From Rhodohalobacter sp. 614A (GTDB taxonomy: Bacteria; Bacteroidota; Rhodothermia; Balneolales; Balneolaceae), in NCBI RefSeq assembly GCF_021462415.1, contig NZ_JAKEDS010000001.1:2080273-2144272 (forward strand): 64,000 nucleotides of DNA, in the 5' to 3' direction. The translations under genes and the position numbers were made by a program. Positions within the stretch are counted from its first letter, which is position 1, and the number at the start of each line of letters is the position of its first letter. Below, in pieces: positions 1 through 9,593 of this stretch. Under the pieces are notes generated by a model. The model was given only the letters and a program-made list of their open reading frames with translations. It did no database searches and had not been told where the DNA came from.

Positions 1-215
1 TCCAGCTTTTCTTCAAGGCTCATCGGTTGACTCTCTTTTTCTGCATGATACACTTCGGTTTCTTCCTGAACAGCAGGTTCAGGCAATTCCTGTTCTTTTA
101 GTTCATCGTGAATATCAGGTTCCGATTCTGATAATGTAAACGGTCCATACACCTCTTCCTCATATTCCAGAAAATGGAGGATATCTTCGTAAAGTTCTTG
201 TTCTTTATCGCTCAT
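1..215 (-). CDS. N-terminal fragment of an acidic protein, cut by the left edge
   Basis: A minus-strand ATG at 215 opens a frame that stays open to the window edge, giving 71 residues. It begins MSDKEQELYEDIL, a short amphipathic helix, followed by a Glu/Pro-rich acidic linker. No catalytic motif is visible in this part. A helix plus acidic linker ahead of the catalytic domain occurs in some family-4 uracil-DNA glycosylases, among others, but nothing seen here proves that identity. The frame and codon use look real; function is unassigned. Confidence 0.6.
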   Translation of the reverse strand, partial: MSDKEQELYEDILHFLEYEEEVYGPFTLSESEPDIHDELKEQELPEPAVQEETEVYHAEKESQPMSLEEKL

Positions 216-281
216 GTTGATTGGTTTTAGAAGAAGGTAATTGGTGGGGGAGATGGAATCAAGTTTTGCCCACTCCCTTTT

Positions 282-465
282 GCCCCATCCCTATTCCGTA
301 AAAGAACGGAACAAGGAAGGGGAGAAAAGAAGTTTCATTTCTGAAGATAGCGCGAGCGTCTCGCTCGTGCCTGGAAAAAGGGCACAAATAAGGATGTTTG
401 CGCCATCAGGTTACTTCAAAGTCCCTCCTTGTCCGTCAGCCGACGGATAGGAAGGGGTTGGGGTG
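282..465. repeat. Nested palindromic intergenic repeat (MITE/REP-like)
   Basis: Two related hairpins bracket this non-coding stretch. The first is 282-322, with arms around CCCTATTCCGT and ACGGAACAAGGAAGGGG. The second is 421-457, with arms CCCTCCTTGTCCGT and GACGGATAGGAAGGGG. The left arm of the first also matches the reverse complement of the right arm of the second, and the inner arms match likewise, so the whole unit can fold as one large imperfect palindrome. The centre holds a short hairpin at 353-367 (CGAGCG, TCT, CGCTCG) and a GTGCC/GGCAC pair. The layout suggests a non-autonomous mobile or REP-type element. No transposase is present. Confidence 0.6.
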
Positions 466-471
466 GGTTGC

Positions 472-3400
472 TTAAGGCAACGATTCTTGTTCTAATCTTC
501 TCAATCGTTCAAAATACTGTTCTATCAGCCTCTGATATTTTTCAGAAAAACGTGTAAAATTCGGATCCTGCATTCGGGCACGAATTTCCTGCTGAAGCTC
601 TTCCAGGGTTATATCAGGCGGAAGAATCCGGTCAAATTCGGATCGGGTGGTTCCTTCGCGTTCATCTTCCTCACCACGTTGCTGCATCGACTCTTCCGCA
701 CTAAGCATTCGGGATAAAATGTTTTGCTGTCGTTCAATCATGAGCGGATCGGTTACGCCACCACGCATGTCATTAATGGAATCCTCCATATCTTCCATCA
801 TGCGCTGCAACTCACTCAGCATGCGATCGCCTTGTTGTAAGGCTCCATTTCGTTGCAACTCTTCAAGCTGCTTGCGAATTTCGTTTTGCTGTCTGGCCAT
901 CTGGTTCAGGCGTTCCGACTGTTCCCGGGACAAGCGATCTCCCTGCGCGTCATTGATCATCTGTTGGAGCTGCTGATTTAGCTGCTGCTGATTACCGGAC
1001 ATATTTTGCAACTGCTGAATCATTTGCTGCATGGTCATCCCTTTGCCCATTCCGCCACCACCTTGCTGATTCATTAGTTGATCGAGCAACGAGGCAACCA
1101 TTGAGGTCAGGTCATTAATCCCCCCCAAAGCTTCTCGTGATGCAACGGTAGATCCACGCTGACTTCTATCCACCATTTGATCCATGGTTTGATTGAGCCT
1201 TCGTTCCACATCCTCTTTCTTTCGGTTGATTTGATTGGGAATCCCGGGCAATTCCGCCGAAACTTCAAAAAGGGTATCGGCAACGGCAGAAAACTGATCA
1301 TTTACATTCTGTTGAACTCTTGCCAAATCCACATAACCCTGACTACGGCTTCGGGTGTCTGCCACACTTTGAGCCAGATATTCTTCCATTTCTGAAAGTT
1401 CAAGTAATGTGTAAAGCGAGCGTTGTAAGGCCAAGATGTTTACCTGGATTTGCTGCCCGCTCATTTGTTGCATGGCTGAGCGGAATTTTTCAGCCTCTTT
1501 CTTCAGATTTTCGCTGATTTGCTGCTGCTGTTGCTGCATCTGTTCGCTTGGAGAGTTTTCTCCCTGCTCGCTTTCACTTTCTCCCTGTTCCTGAAGCTGG
1601 TTCATCTCCTGGCGTGTGGAGTCAAGTTGTTGTTGAGAACTCTCCTTAAGCTCCCTGAGTCGCTCTTCTGAATTTTTTGGAGGATTGGTATCGAGTTGTT
1701 CCAGTTGTTCCTCAATAGATTGCAGGTCTTCCCGTACAGTTTCCATTTCATTGGAGAGTTGTTCCAGAGAACTTCCCTCTTCCGGCTTCATCCGTTCAGC
1801 CATATCCTCATACTGTTGCGCCAGCTTGTCCAGATCGCTATTCATCTTTAGCCGCTTGAACAACTCAACGGTTCGTTGAAGCCGTTCACGATATAGATTT
1901 TCGTTGAATGATACATTCTCCATTGCCTGTTCAACTTCCTGTGGAGAAAGGTTTTCGAGTGCTCTTTGGAGTTCTTCCATAGCTTCGCGGAGAGAGGGAT
2001 CGTCCAGCTCTTCCATCAATTGCTGGAGTTCGCGGTATGACTGTTGCGTCTCTTCAGAAACGCGATTGCTCTGTTCCATTTCATTTCGCAACTGCTGGAA
2101 TTTCTCATTCAGGTTTTGCACTGTTTCATCAATCTGCTGCTGGCGTTCCTGAACTTCCTCAAGCATCTGTTGTTCTTCAAACCCGCCCTCAGGATTTTGC
2201 CGGAGTTTATCCAAAAATTCCTGGTACTCTCTTTCGATAGTTTCGAACTGATCCGATACTTCCTCAAGCTCACTTTGCACATCCTGTTCGCGGTCATCCA
2301 GTTCATCGAAATATTCGGTGAGTGATGGAATCTGTAACACTACTTTTTCAGACTCGCTCATTTTTGAACCGGCAATTTGATCATTATCCCAAACGCGAAT
2401 GCTGAATGTGAGTTCATCACGAGGCCGCAAATCGAAATTCTCCAAATTCCATTGATACCGCGTTACTTTTCCATTGCCGGGACGAGATAGCCGAATGGAC
2501 CCGGTTTCCGGTTCTTCCGTGAAAGCACGCGTATGGCTCCAGGTTAAATCGGCCCGTGACAAGCCAAAATCGTCAGTTGCCTGGTAAATAAGCTGCAATT
2601 CCGAAGGCTCGGTTTGCATCACGGTTCCGGTTGGTTCCTGAATCACAATGACCGGGTACTGGTCTTCCCTGATATTTAATATGGTTCGAAACGGATTTCT
2701 GTTTTTCAGGCCTTCCTGGTCAGTCATCGCGAAGGTAAGTGTGTCTGTCTTTTCCGGGTTGATGGAAATCTCGAATTGATTATCAACGGTATCGGATCGT
2801 TGTAAATCCAAAGTTTCTTCGGCCTGATTCAACCGTACAAATTGAACAGGTTTATTGGTAATTCCCCGGAAGATGAGTTCCGATCCGGGATACATCGGAA
2901 TTTCTGAAAACGGATATTCGTATTCGCTGACCGGTAGTCCGGTGTAGGAGGGAGGTGTAACCGTTGCGGTTAACTGATCAAAACGCGGCTGTAGCTGAAC
3001 ATCAATCGTAAACTCCTCGCTTTGAAATCCATCCATGGTTACCCGATAGGTAATATCGTTGGTCAGTTCAATTTCGGATGACCGGAAAGTTCCCTCTTCT
3101 GCCGCCTGCATTTGTCTCTGGCGATAGTTTTCCTCAACATTGGTTTTAAATTCCAGGACAGATTCACTCGGATAGCTTCCATTTTGATATTGAATCCCAA
3201 CGGTTATTGCCGATCCATGTTCGATGGTTGTATCGGCCGGATGGACGGTAAACGTAAACGGATTGGGCTGATCATAACCATTCCAAAAGTGAAGAGCCCG
3301 AACACTTTCGTTCGGGAGAGAAAGAGCCACAATTACGGCTAAGATCAACGACAGACCGCAGGCAATGGAACTGAATGTTGCTCCTTTTGAAATTTTGGAT

Positions 3401-3846
3401 TGATCAATATAATCTTGAAGATCAGAAGAGAGTTTTTGAGTTTTTACATCTTTCAGATTTGCATGAATGGCCGCCGTATAAAACCTGGATTTTTTTTGAT
3501 TGTCATCCAGATAAAGGTCAATCGCACTTAAAACTTCTTCCTGTCCGCGTTTGGTAAAGAAATCTTCATAAAAAGAACGGAAAGAATCAGTCTTGTATGA
3601 ATTGGAAAGCTTTATAACGGCACCAACCGCTCCAATCAAAAACAAAAGAAGTACACCGGATTTGACCCATGCCGGGAAATAGAAACTGCCTTCAAAAAGA
3701 ATCAGAATAGAAACTGAAGCCACCAGAACGGCGATAAATACTGCAATTTTTGCAATACTTTTTTTGCCGTCCAGATGTTGATGGTACTTCTTAAGGAGAG
3801 AGACCACCTCACGGGCTTTCGATTCTGATGGATCGTTTTTTTGCAT
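472..3846 (-). CDS. DUF4175 family membrane-anchored coiled-coil protein
   Basis: This 1124-aa protein has three hydrophobic segments near the N-terminus (about residues 34-52, 63-80 and 158-176). A beta-rich extracytoplasmic region with Ig-like patches follows (about 190-560). The C-terminal half is extremely Gln/Glu-rich and predicted coiled coil, with a short Gly/Met-rich break (QGGGGMGKGM). This order and length match the DUF4175 proteins widespread in Bacteroidota. Their function is not established; an envelope or scaffold role is inference. It stands alone, with the palindromic repeat just downstream and 113 bases to the next gene upstream. Confidence 0.8.
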   Translation of the reverse strand: MQKNDPSESKAREVVSLLKKYHQHLDGKKSIAKIAVFIAVLVASVSILILFEGSFYFPAWVKSGVLLLFLIGAVGAVIKLSNSYKTDSFRSFYEDFFTKRGQEEVLSAIDLYLDDNQKKSRFYTAAIHANLKDVKTQKLSSDLQDYIDQSKISKGATFSSIACGLSLILAVIVALSLPNESVRALHFWNGYDQPNPFTFTVHPADTTIEHGSAITVGIQYQNGSYPSESVLEFKTNVEENYRQRQMQAAEEGTFRSSEIELTNDITYRVTMDGFQSEEFTIDVQLQPRFDQLTATVTPPSYTGLPVSEYEYPFSEIPMYPGSELIFRGITNKPVQFVRLNQAEETLDLQRSDTVDNQFEISINPEKTDTLTFAMTDQEGLKNRNPFRTILNIREDQYPVIVIQEPTGTVMQTEPSELQLIYQATDDFGLSRADLTWSHTRAFTEEPETGSIRLSRPGNGKVTRYQWNLENFDLRPRDELTFSIRVWDNDQIAGSKMSESEKVVLQIPSLTEYFDELDDREQDVQSELEEVSDQFETIEREYQEFLDKLRQNPEGGFEEQQMLEEVQERQQQIDETVQNLNEKFQQLRNEMEQSNRVSEETQQSYRELQQLMEELDDPSLREAMEELQRALENLSPQEVEQAMENVSFNENLYRERLQRTVELFKRLKMNSDLDKLAQQYEDMAERMKPEEGSSLEQLSNEMETVREDLQSIEEQLEQLDTNPPKNSEERLRELKESSQQQLDSTRQEMNQLQEQGESESEQGENSPSEQMQQQQQQISENLKKEAEKFRSAMQQMSGQQIQVNILALQRSLYTLLELSEMEEYLAQSVADTRSRSQGYVDLARVQQNVNDQFSAVADTLFEVSAELPGIPNQINRKKEDVERRLNQTMDQMVDRSQRGSTVASREALGGINDLTSMVASLLDQLMNQQGGGGMGKGMTMQQMIQQLQNMSGNQQQLNQQLQQMINDAQGDRLSREQSERLNQMARQQNEIRKQLEELQRNGALQQGDRMLSELQRMMEDMEDSINDMRGGVTDPLMIERQQNILSRMLSAEESMQQRGEEDEREGTTRSEFDRILPPDITLEELQQEIRARMQDPNFTRFSEKYQRLIEQYFERLRRLEQESLP

Positions 3847-3959
3847 TATAGATTTAAATCTGAATGAACCTGCTAAGGATCGGCAGTGTTAATTGGCACT
3901 GGTTAAAGATAGAATCAGCCGGAAATTCCATACATGTGGCTAACGGACAAAATGTAATT

Positions 3960-4841
3960 TTATGAGATTTCAGCAAGTGAAAGTGTATTTTTTAACATAA
4001 ATTTTCCATTCTCCTTTTGCACGGTAACCACTTCGTGATCAGCATCGTGTTCCAAAAAGAGATGCCAATTTTCGTCCGCTGCCTGGTTTAAGAACGCCTC
4101 TTTTTCCTCTAACGTTTGAATCGGTTTCATATCATACCCCATAACCCATGGAAGCGGAATGTGGGTGAATGTGGGAATCAGATCGGCGGCATACACAAGG
4201 ATTGTCTCGCCATTCCTTAGAACAGGAAGTTGTTGTCCGGTGGTATGGCCATTCATGATTAGAGTGTCAAGATTGGTTTCAAACTCATGATAATCATCAA
4301 CCAAATTCAGGCGGCCGCTGTTTTTAATCGGATCGAGATTTTCGGGAAAAAAGCTTGCTTTTTCACGGGCGTTGGGATGGTTTGCCGTTTCCCAATGCCG
4401 TTTGTTTACATGATAGGTGGCCTTCGGGAAAACTTCAGAAATTTTTCCCTGTTCATTATACGTTGTTGTGCCACCGCAATGATCAAAATGGAGATGTGTG
4501 AAAATGATATCGGTAATATCAGCAGGTTCAAATCCACAATTTTTGAGGGATGAAATCAAGTCACTGTGGTCGTAATCAAGATCGTAAATGGAAGCCATTT
4601 TATCGTTGAATTTATCACCGCTTCCATTATCAACAAGATAGGCTTTATCTGTTTTTTTTGATTTGATCAGGAGACATCGCATTCCCATTAAGATACGGTT
4701 TTTATCATCCGCGGGGATCTGCTTGCTCCAGAGCGTTTTTGGAACCACTCCAAACATGGCTCCGCCGTCTAATCTAAATCGTCCTGCTTCGATGGGGTAA
4801 AGCTCAAAGTTTCCAAACTCAACCGGTTTTACATCAGCCAT
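3960..4841 (-). CDS. MBL-fold metallo-hydrolase (YtnP/lactonase-like)
   Basis: The 293-aa protein carries the metallo-beta-lactamase motif FTHLHFDHCGG (HxHxDH), a downstream GHTTGQ histidine (NGHTTGQQLP), a later aspartate (YAADLIPT) and a C-terminal histidine (LEHDADHE), so a binuclear zinc site is likely complete. Length and the long N-terminal strand region resemble the YtnP/AttM-like group, which includes N-acyl homoserine lactonases. Substrate cannot be read from sequence. There is no signal peptide, so it is probably cytoplasmic. An AAGGAG sequence lies about 30 bases upstream of the ATG, too far to be a normal ribosome binding site. Confidence 0.8.
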   Translation of the reverse strand: MADVKPVEFGNFELYPIEAGRFRLDGGAMFGVVPKTLWSKQIPADDKNRILMGMRCLLIKSKKTDKAYLVDNGSGDKFNDKMASIYDLDYDHSDLISSLKNCGFEPADITDIIFTHLHFDHCGGTTTYNEQGKISEVFPKATYHVNKRHWETANHPNAREKASFFPENLDPIKNSGRLNLVDDYHEFETNLDTLIMNGHTTGQQLPVLRNGETILVYAADLIPTFTHIPLPWVMGYDMKPIQTLEEKEAFLNQAADENWHLFLEHDADHEVVTVQKENGKFMLKNTLSLAEIS

Positions 4842-5000
4842 AATTCTTTATCACGTACTTGTTGATGGTTAACTCCTTAACGCAACAAAATACAAAATAA
4901 TAAATTGGAGACGAGCCACGAACTCTTAATTATGTGGTTTGAATATTGGCAATGATTTGGCAAAAAAAGAATTAGAATTGATGATCACATCGCGGAAACA

Positions 5001-5031
5001 AAAAAAGCCGGCTTCATTGAAGCCGGCTTTT
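5001..5031 (-). terminator. Rho-independent terminator of the ACIII-caa3 operon
   Basis: A perfect inverted repeat, AAAAGCCGGCTTC / GAAGCCGGCTTTT with a short loop, is followed in the minus direction by a run of T (plus strand AAAAAA at 5001-5006). It lies 23 bases beyond the stop of the last oxidase gene and should end the 13-kb respiratory transcript. Confidence 0.85.
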
Positions 5032-5053
5032 GAAATTCTGTGAAATACGTTTC

Positions 5054-5362
5054 TTAAAAAGCTGGAATAGGGTCTGTTCTGAAAAGTGTATCTAACAAGG
5101 TTAGCCCAATCAGAAGCCCGAAAAAGATAAGGGATGTGATGAGCAGCATGCCGTTGAACTTTGAATCCCAATAAAGGTTCATGAAAAATGCGGCTACCAG
5201 AGTAGCTTTTACAACTGCAATACTAATTGCCACTACAATATTCCAAGGGGCGGGAAAGTGAATATAGGTTACTGCAACGGTAATCACTGTAAGTATGAAA
5301 AGAGCAATCCCAATACCCCATAAGAATTTTGCTGATGAAATGTGATGATCGTGTCCGGACAT
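5054..5362 (-). CDS. ctaF: caa3-type cytochrome c oxidase subunit IV
   Basis: This small 102-aa protein has three predicted transmembrane helices, a His-rich start (MSGHDHHIS) and the KFLWGIGIALFILTVITV-type first helix typical of the prokaryotic cytochrome c oxidase subunit IV family (CtaF/CoxD-like). It follows subunit III by 19 bases and is the last gene before the operon terminator. The subunit is thought to help assembly or stability of the oxidase in the cytoplasmic membrane. Assignment rests on size, topology and position; individual residues are poorly conserved in this family. Confidence 0.85.
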   Translation of the reverse strand: MSGHDHHISSAKFLWGIGIALFILTVITVAVTYIHFPAPWNIVVAISIAVVKATLVAAFFMNLYWDSKFNGMLLITSLIFFGLLIGLTLLDTLFRTDPIPAF

Positions 5363-5381
5363 AGTCAGTAAAGTTTATCGG

Positions 5382-6041
5382 TTAGTCAATTAAGTATAAA
5401 AGTGGGAAGAGGAAAATCCAGATGATATCCACAAGGTGCCAGTATAGGCCGGTGATTTCAACCGGAGTGTAATATCCACTGTGCAAGGCTCCCCGTTTTG
5501 CTTTCACAACAAGCCATATCATCAGGCCGATTCCAATGGTAACGTGAAGGCCGTGAACACCTGTCATCATGTAGTAAATACTGAAAAAGATATTCGCTTT
5601 TTCGTGTGCAATCCCTTCGTAGGTGTAGTATGAACCGGGATAGATTCCAAGGTGGAATTTATGGCTGTATTCAAAAAACTTAATCACCATAAACACGCAA
5701 GCCAAACCGATCGTGATATAAAGGTTGTAAATCAATCCTTTAATCTGATTTAACTGGGCAGAACGGATTGCCATAGCCACTGTCAGCGAACTACCGATGA
5801 GTACAACCGTGTTTACACCACCCCAAAGGGTATTTAATTCTTCTGAAGCCATGGTATAGAGTTCGGGATACCAGGATCGGTAAACGATATATGCGGCAAA
5901 AAGCCCGCCGAAGAAAAGTATTTCCGTTACAAGAAAGATCCACATTCCCAGTTTTGCCGATTCAAATTGTTGATCGGAATCTATAAAATGGTGTTGCAGA
6001 TGTTCCGTTCTATGCTCACCTGTTGCAGTAGTTACAGCCAT
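5382..6041 (-). CDS. ctaE: Cytochrome c oxidase subunit III
   Basis: The 219-aa protein has five predicted transmembrane helices, with the family patterns KLGMWIFLVTEILFFGG near the N-terminus, MTGVHGLHVTIGIG and YWHLVDIIWIFLFPLLY at the C-terminus. This is the five-helix form of subunit III that lacks the first two helices of the mitochondrial protein, as usual in caa3 operons. Subunit III stabilises the catalytic core and proton uptake. The gene lies 18 bases after ctaD and 19 bases before the subunit IV gene, so the three are surely co-transcribed. Confidence 0.93.
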   Translation of the reverse strand: MAVTTATGEHRTEHLQHHFIDSDQQFESAKLGMWIFLVTEILFFGGLFAAYIVYRSWYPELYTMASEELNTLWGGVNTVVLIGSSLTVAMAIRSAQLNQIKGLIYNLYITIGLACVFMVIKFFEYSHKFHLGIYPGSYYTYEGIAHEKANIFFSIYYMMTGVHGLHVTIGIGLMIWLVVKAKRGALHSGYYTPVEITGLYWHLVDIIWIFLFPLLYLID

Positions 6042-6059
6042 AGTCGTGCGATCTAATAT

Positions 6060-7799
6060 TTATGCTTTTTCTTGTTCAGGTTTGATAACGTCCACCGGCT
6101 CGTCTGCATGGTGACCGTTGTGGTGGGGTGTTGCAATCCCAAGTTGAAATTCAGACATGGGTTTGTGGTAATCATAAGGCCCGTTGATAATAACCGGCGT
6201 ATAATCAAAATTGTGAAGTGGTGCCGGTGATGGTGTTTGCCATTCAAGTGAGCGGCTTCCCCACGGGTTTGCCGGAGCTCTTTCACCTTTTTTGAGTGAG
6301 TAAAAGAGATAACCTGCCATCAATAAAAATCCAACGCCCATTGTATAAGCTCCCAAAGTAGAGAACTGGTGGAACGGCTGGAATTGATCGATATAGTTGA
6401 AATATCGTCTTGGCATTCCCTGAGCTCCCATCACAAACTGAGGCAGGAATGTCATGTTAAATCCTGCAAACACAATTCCACAGGCAATTTTTGCGAGTCG
6501 TTCGTTGTACATTTTACCGAACATTTTTGGCCACCAGTAGTGCAGTCCGGCAAGAAATGCCATTACCATTCCACCCATCATCACATAGTGAAAGTGGGCA
6601 ACTACGTAGTAGGTATCGTGGAGGTGAACGTCTACGGCAAGGGCTCCCAACATAATGCCGGTAAATCCGCCAATGGTAAACAGGAACAAAAACGACATGA
6701 CATAAAGCATGGGCGTTTTTAGTTCGATTGAACCTTTGTACATCGTTGCCAGCCAGTTAAAGATTTTAATACCTGTGGGAATTCCTACAAGGAAAGTGAG
6801 GAATGAGAATACCATACTGGCAAGGGTTGACTGACCAGAGGTAAACATGTGGTGTCCCCAAACCAGGAATCCGATAAAAGCAATGGCGAGAGATGACAAT
6901 GCAATGGCCCAGTATCCAAAAATCACTTTCTTTGAAAAGGTGGAGATAACTTCCGACACAATACCAAAGCCGGGAACAATCATAATGTATACAGCCGGGT
7001 GAGAGTAGAACCAGAAAAAGTGCTGATACAGAACCGGATCGCCGCCAAGAGCGGGATCAAAAATACCGATTCCCAAAGCCCGTTCCATCGTAAGAAGAAG
7101 AAGCGTAATAGCCAGAACAGGAGTAGCAAGAATCTGGATCAAACTGGTAGCGTAGAGTCCCCAAAGATTCAGGGGAAGTTTATCCCACGTAATACCGGGT
7201 GAGCGGAGTTTGTGAATGGTTACAATAAAGTTCAATCCTGTCAGGATCGATGAAAATCCAAGAATAAATACCCCGAGTGTCATCATCATAACACTTCCTC
7301 CCGTGGTGGTACTGTAGGGAGTGTAGAAGGTCCATCCGGTATCAATTCCGCCGGTGAAAATAGCTGTCAATGTAAACAGAGCACCAATTACATAAATGTA
7401 GAAACTGGCGAGGTTTAATCGGGGGAAAGCCACATCCTTTGCTCCCAACTGTAGCGGCAAAATAAAGTTACCTAAAGCAGCGGGTACAGACGGAATCAAA
7501 AAGAAGAAAATCATAATGGCGCCGTGCAGTGTAAACACCTGGTTGTACACATCGGCGGTCATGAAATTACGGGCAGGTGTAAGCAGCTCGGTACGAAGAA
7601 GGAGAGCTAAAACGCCGCCAACAAAGAAAAACAAGGCAACTGACATGAGGTACATCAGGCCGATCTTCTTGTGATCAACCGTTGTGAGCCATGCCCATAG
7701 ACCTGTTTCCTGGTTTAAATAATGTTTTTCAGGATATTCTTCCGGCTTGAACCGTTTTACCTGAATCTTTCGGGTGCTAATTGCTTCGTTCGTAGCCAT
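6060..7799 (-). CDS. ctaD: caa3 cytochrome c oxidase subunit I (A2-type heme-copper oxidase)
   Basis: This 579-aa protein has twelve or more transmembrane helices and the full set of metal ligands: His92 (heme a), His267, His316-His317 (CuB), and His402/His404 (heme a3 and heme a, in VVAHFHYV). The helix VI motif reads FYSHPAVY (265-271). The Glu of the usual GHPEVY is therefore absent and replaced by the Tyr-Ser pair that defines A2-type oxygen reductases such as the Rhodothermus marinus caa3 enzyme. The protein reduces O2 to water and pumps protons. It starts 4 bases after subunit II. Confidence 0.96.
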   Translation of the reverse strand: MATNEAISTRKIQVKRFKPEEYPEKHYLNQETGLWAWLTTVDHKKIGLMYLMSVALFFFVGGVLALLLRTELLTPARNFMTADVYNQVFTLHGAIMIFFFLIPSVPAALGNFILPLQLGAKDVAFPRLNLASFYIYVIGALFTLTAIFTGGIDTGWTFYTPYSTTTGGSVMMMTLGVFILGFSSILTGLNFIVTIHKLRSPGITWDKLPLNLWGLYATSLIQILATPVLAITLLLLTMERALGIGIFDPALGGDPVLYQHFFWFYSHPAVYIMIVPGFGIVSEVISTFSKKVIFGYWAIALSSLAIAFIGFLVWGHHMFTSGQSTLASMVFSFLTFLVGIPTGIKIFNWLATMYKGSIELKTPMLYVMSFLFLFTIGGFTGIMLGALAVDVHLHDTYYVVAHFHYVMMGGMVMAFLAGLHYWWPKMFGKMYNERLAKIACGIVFAGFNMTFLPQFVMGAQGMPRRYFNYIDQFQPFHQFSTLGAYTMGVGFLLMAGYLFYSLKKGERAPANPWGSRSLEWQTPSPAPLHNFDYTPVIINGPYDYHKPMSEFQLGIATPHHNGHHADEPVDVIKPEQEKA

Positions 7800-7803
7800 G
7801 TAC

Positions 7804-8745
7804 TTATTCTAAGGTTTTAATGTACTCGATAATTGCATTGATCTGATCGTCGTCCAGTGTGCCGGCAAAAGCAGGCATTACCGGTTGAAAGCCTTCATGA
7901 ATTTTTGCCTGTGGATTGAGAATACTTTCGCGAATGTAGTTTTCGTCAGCAACAACGGTTTCTCCACTTTCAAGTGGCCTTTCAGAGCCAAATAAGCCCT
8001 GGAAAGAGGGGGCCTGTAAAATACTTCCGTCGGTTGAATGACATGTTGTACATGCATTTCTTTGCGTAAGTACTTCTCCAAGTTCAACAGGTGGTAAATC
8101 GTCATCAGCAGAACCTGCATTTGCAAGCCAGGTTTCGAAATCCTGTTGGGTGTGAACGAAAGCGGTAGCCATCATATTCGAGTGGGCATTTCCACAATAT
8201 TCTGTACAGAACACAACAGATTCCCCGGTTTCGGTAGCTTCAAACCATAAAGATGTGTACCGGTTTGGAAGAACATCCTGCTTTACGCGGAAATCGGGAA
8301 TGTAAAGCGAATGAATAACATCCACAGAACTCATAACCAGTTTTACAGGCCGATCTACGGGGACGTGTAATTCACCAACACTTACATGGCCGGTTGGGTA
8401 ATGAAATTCCCAGAGCCATTTTTTTCCAACAGCACGAATCTCGTAGGAATCATCCGGTGGAGTGGCTTTGTTCATATAGCCTGTATATCCCCAGCCAAAT
8501 ACAATAATTACCAAAATCAGCGGAATAACCGACCAGGTAATTTCAAGCCTGTTATTATGGGTAATAACAGGAGTTACATCGTCTTCTGATTTGCGTCTGT
8601 ATTTCCATGCAAAAAAGATAATTGCAATGGTGATACCAATCAGGAAAACCAGACTGGTAACATTAATGAAATTGAATAATGCATCCGTTTGTCCTGCCAC
8701 AGTACTTTTGGCAGGTGGGAGCATAAAATCACTAAGATTATTCAT
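7804..8745 (-). CDS. ctaC: Cytochrome c oxidase subunit II with fused cytochrome c domain
   Basis: The 313-aa protein has two N-terminal membrane helices (about 28-48 and 72-90) and a CuA domain with ligands His145, Cys180, Glu182, Cys184, His188 and Met191 ([12 protein letters not shown]). A C-terminal class I cytochrome c domain follows, with CTTCH at 232-236 and a likely axial Met in PVMPAF. That makes it a caa3-type subunit II. Electrons enter the fused heme, pass to CuA and on to subunit I. The ATG overlaps the stop of the upstream SCO gene by 4 bases (ATGA). Its heme domain closely resembles the C-terminus of ActE in the same operon. Confidence 0.95.
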   Translation of the reverse strand: MNNLSDFMLPPAKSTVAGQTDALFNFINVTSLVFLIGITIAIIFFAWKYRRKSEDDVTPVITHNNRLEITWSVIPLILVIIVFGWGYTGYMNKATPPDDSYEIRAVGKKWLWEFHYPTGHVSVGELHVPVDRPVKLVMSSVDVIHSLYIPDFRVKQDVLPNRYTSLWFEATETGESVVFCTEYCGNAHSNMMATAFVHTQQDFETWLANAGSADDDLPPVELGEVLTQRNACTTCHSTDGSILQAPSFQGLFGSERPLESGETVVADENYIRESILNPQAKIHEGFQPVMPAFAGTLDDDQINAIIEYIKTLE

Positions 8746-9578
8746 CGATTAATTTCAATTTTTGGTGGTTTGGAAGAGTTCCGCTCGCGCTTCCAGAAAA
8801 CGCCAAGAAATATACCCAGAATAATTACGGTAGCCAAGCCACCGAGCTTCATTATATTGAGCGCAACGGGTACATAACTTTTGGAATCCGGATCGTAAGT
8901 AAAACAGTATAAAACGACTTGATCGACGGTTGAGCCAATGGTTCCGTCGGCAGCTTCGTAGAGTGCATTCCGTAAATCAAATTCACTGAATGTTGCTCCG
9001 TAAAGATACCGCACGATTTCGCCCTCCGGGCTGAGCAGCATAATGCTTGCCATGTGAATATATTGGTCTTTGTCTTCGTCGTATTTATAACGAAAACCGA
9101 TGGCTTCCGTCAATTTATCAATGGATTCTTGAGAACCGGTTAAAAAATGCCAGCCTTGTTCGGCACCGGGCCTGTTTAAATCCGATAAATATTGTTGTTT
9201 GCTTTCAGCAGCAATCGCCGGTGTTTCACCGGGATCTATGCTGAAGGATATAATGGTATAATCTGTACCGGGTGTCCATTTCAATTCGTCAGCTACTTCA
9301 AAAACTCCATCAAGAACAACACTGCAAAGTACAGGGCATTCATAATACAATGGATTCAGAAGTACAGGTTTTCCTTTTTCAATCAGATCGCCAATGCGAA
9401 CAGAGTCGCCCTGAGAGTTAACAAAACGGAGATCCAGGGGAATGGTATCTCCAAGATTCTCATCAACGCCAATCTCATCGAGAATGGCAGGCTTACCCTG
9501 GTTTAACTGTGCATGTGAACTATCAAAAAGAAAAAACACTGAAAGGTACGCCAGTATGCTCAGTGTCAGTTTTCTCAT
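8742..9578 (-). CDS. SCO1/SenC/PrrC family copper chaperone
   Basis: The 278-aa protein has an N-terminal signal peptide, a thioredoxin-like SCO domain with the copper-binding CPVLC (Cys81, Cys85; CxxxC) and a later His (YIHMASIM), and a C-terminal membrane helix followed by a basic tail (KRERNSSK). SCO proteins deliver copper to or reduce the CuA site of oxidase subunit II. It is encoded directly ahead of ctaC with a 4-base overlap, which fits that role. The C-terminal anchor is a common variation in Bacteroidota and differs from the N-terminal anchor of mitochondrial Sco1. Confidence 0.92.
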   Translation of the reverse strand: MRKLTLSILAYLSVFFLFDSSHAQLNQGKPAILDEIGVDENLGDTIPLDLRFVNSQGDSVRIGDLIEKGKPVLLNPLYYECPVLCSVVLDGVFEVADELKWTPGTDYTIISFSIDPGETPAIAAESKQQYLSDLNRPGAEQGWHFLTGSQESIDKLTEAIGFRYKYDEDKDQYIHMASIMLLSPEGEIVRYLYGATFSEFDLRNALYEAADGTIGSTVDQVVLYCFTYDPDSKSYVPVALNIMKLGGLATVIILGIFLGVFWKRERNSSKPPKIEINR

Positions 9579-9593
9579 ATTTGATAAAAAACG

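Noticed and set aside
241-450. Plus-strand 69-codon open frame near the left end
   Set aside because: It lies over the nested palindromic repeat, and its codons follow the repeat arms; no start signal or family likeness.
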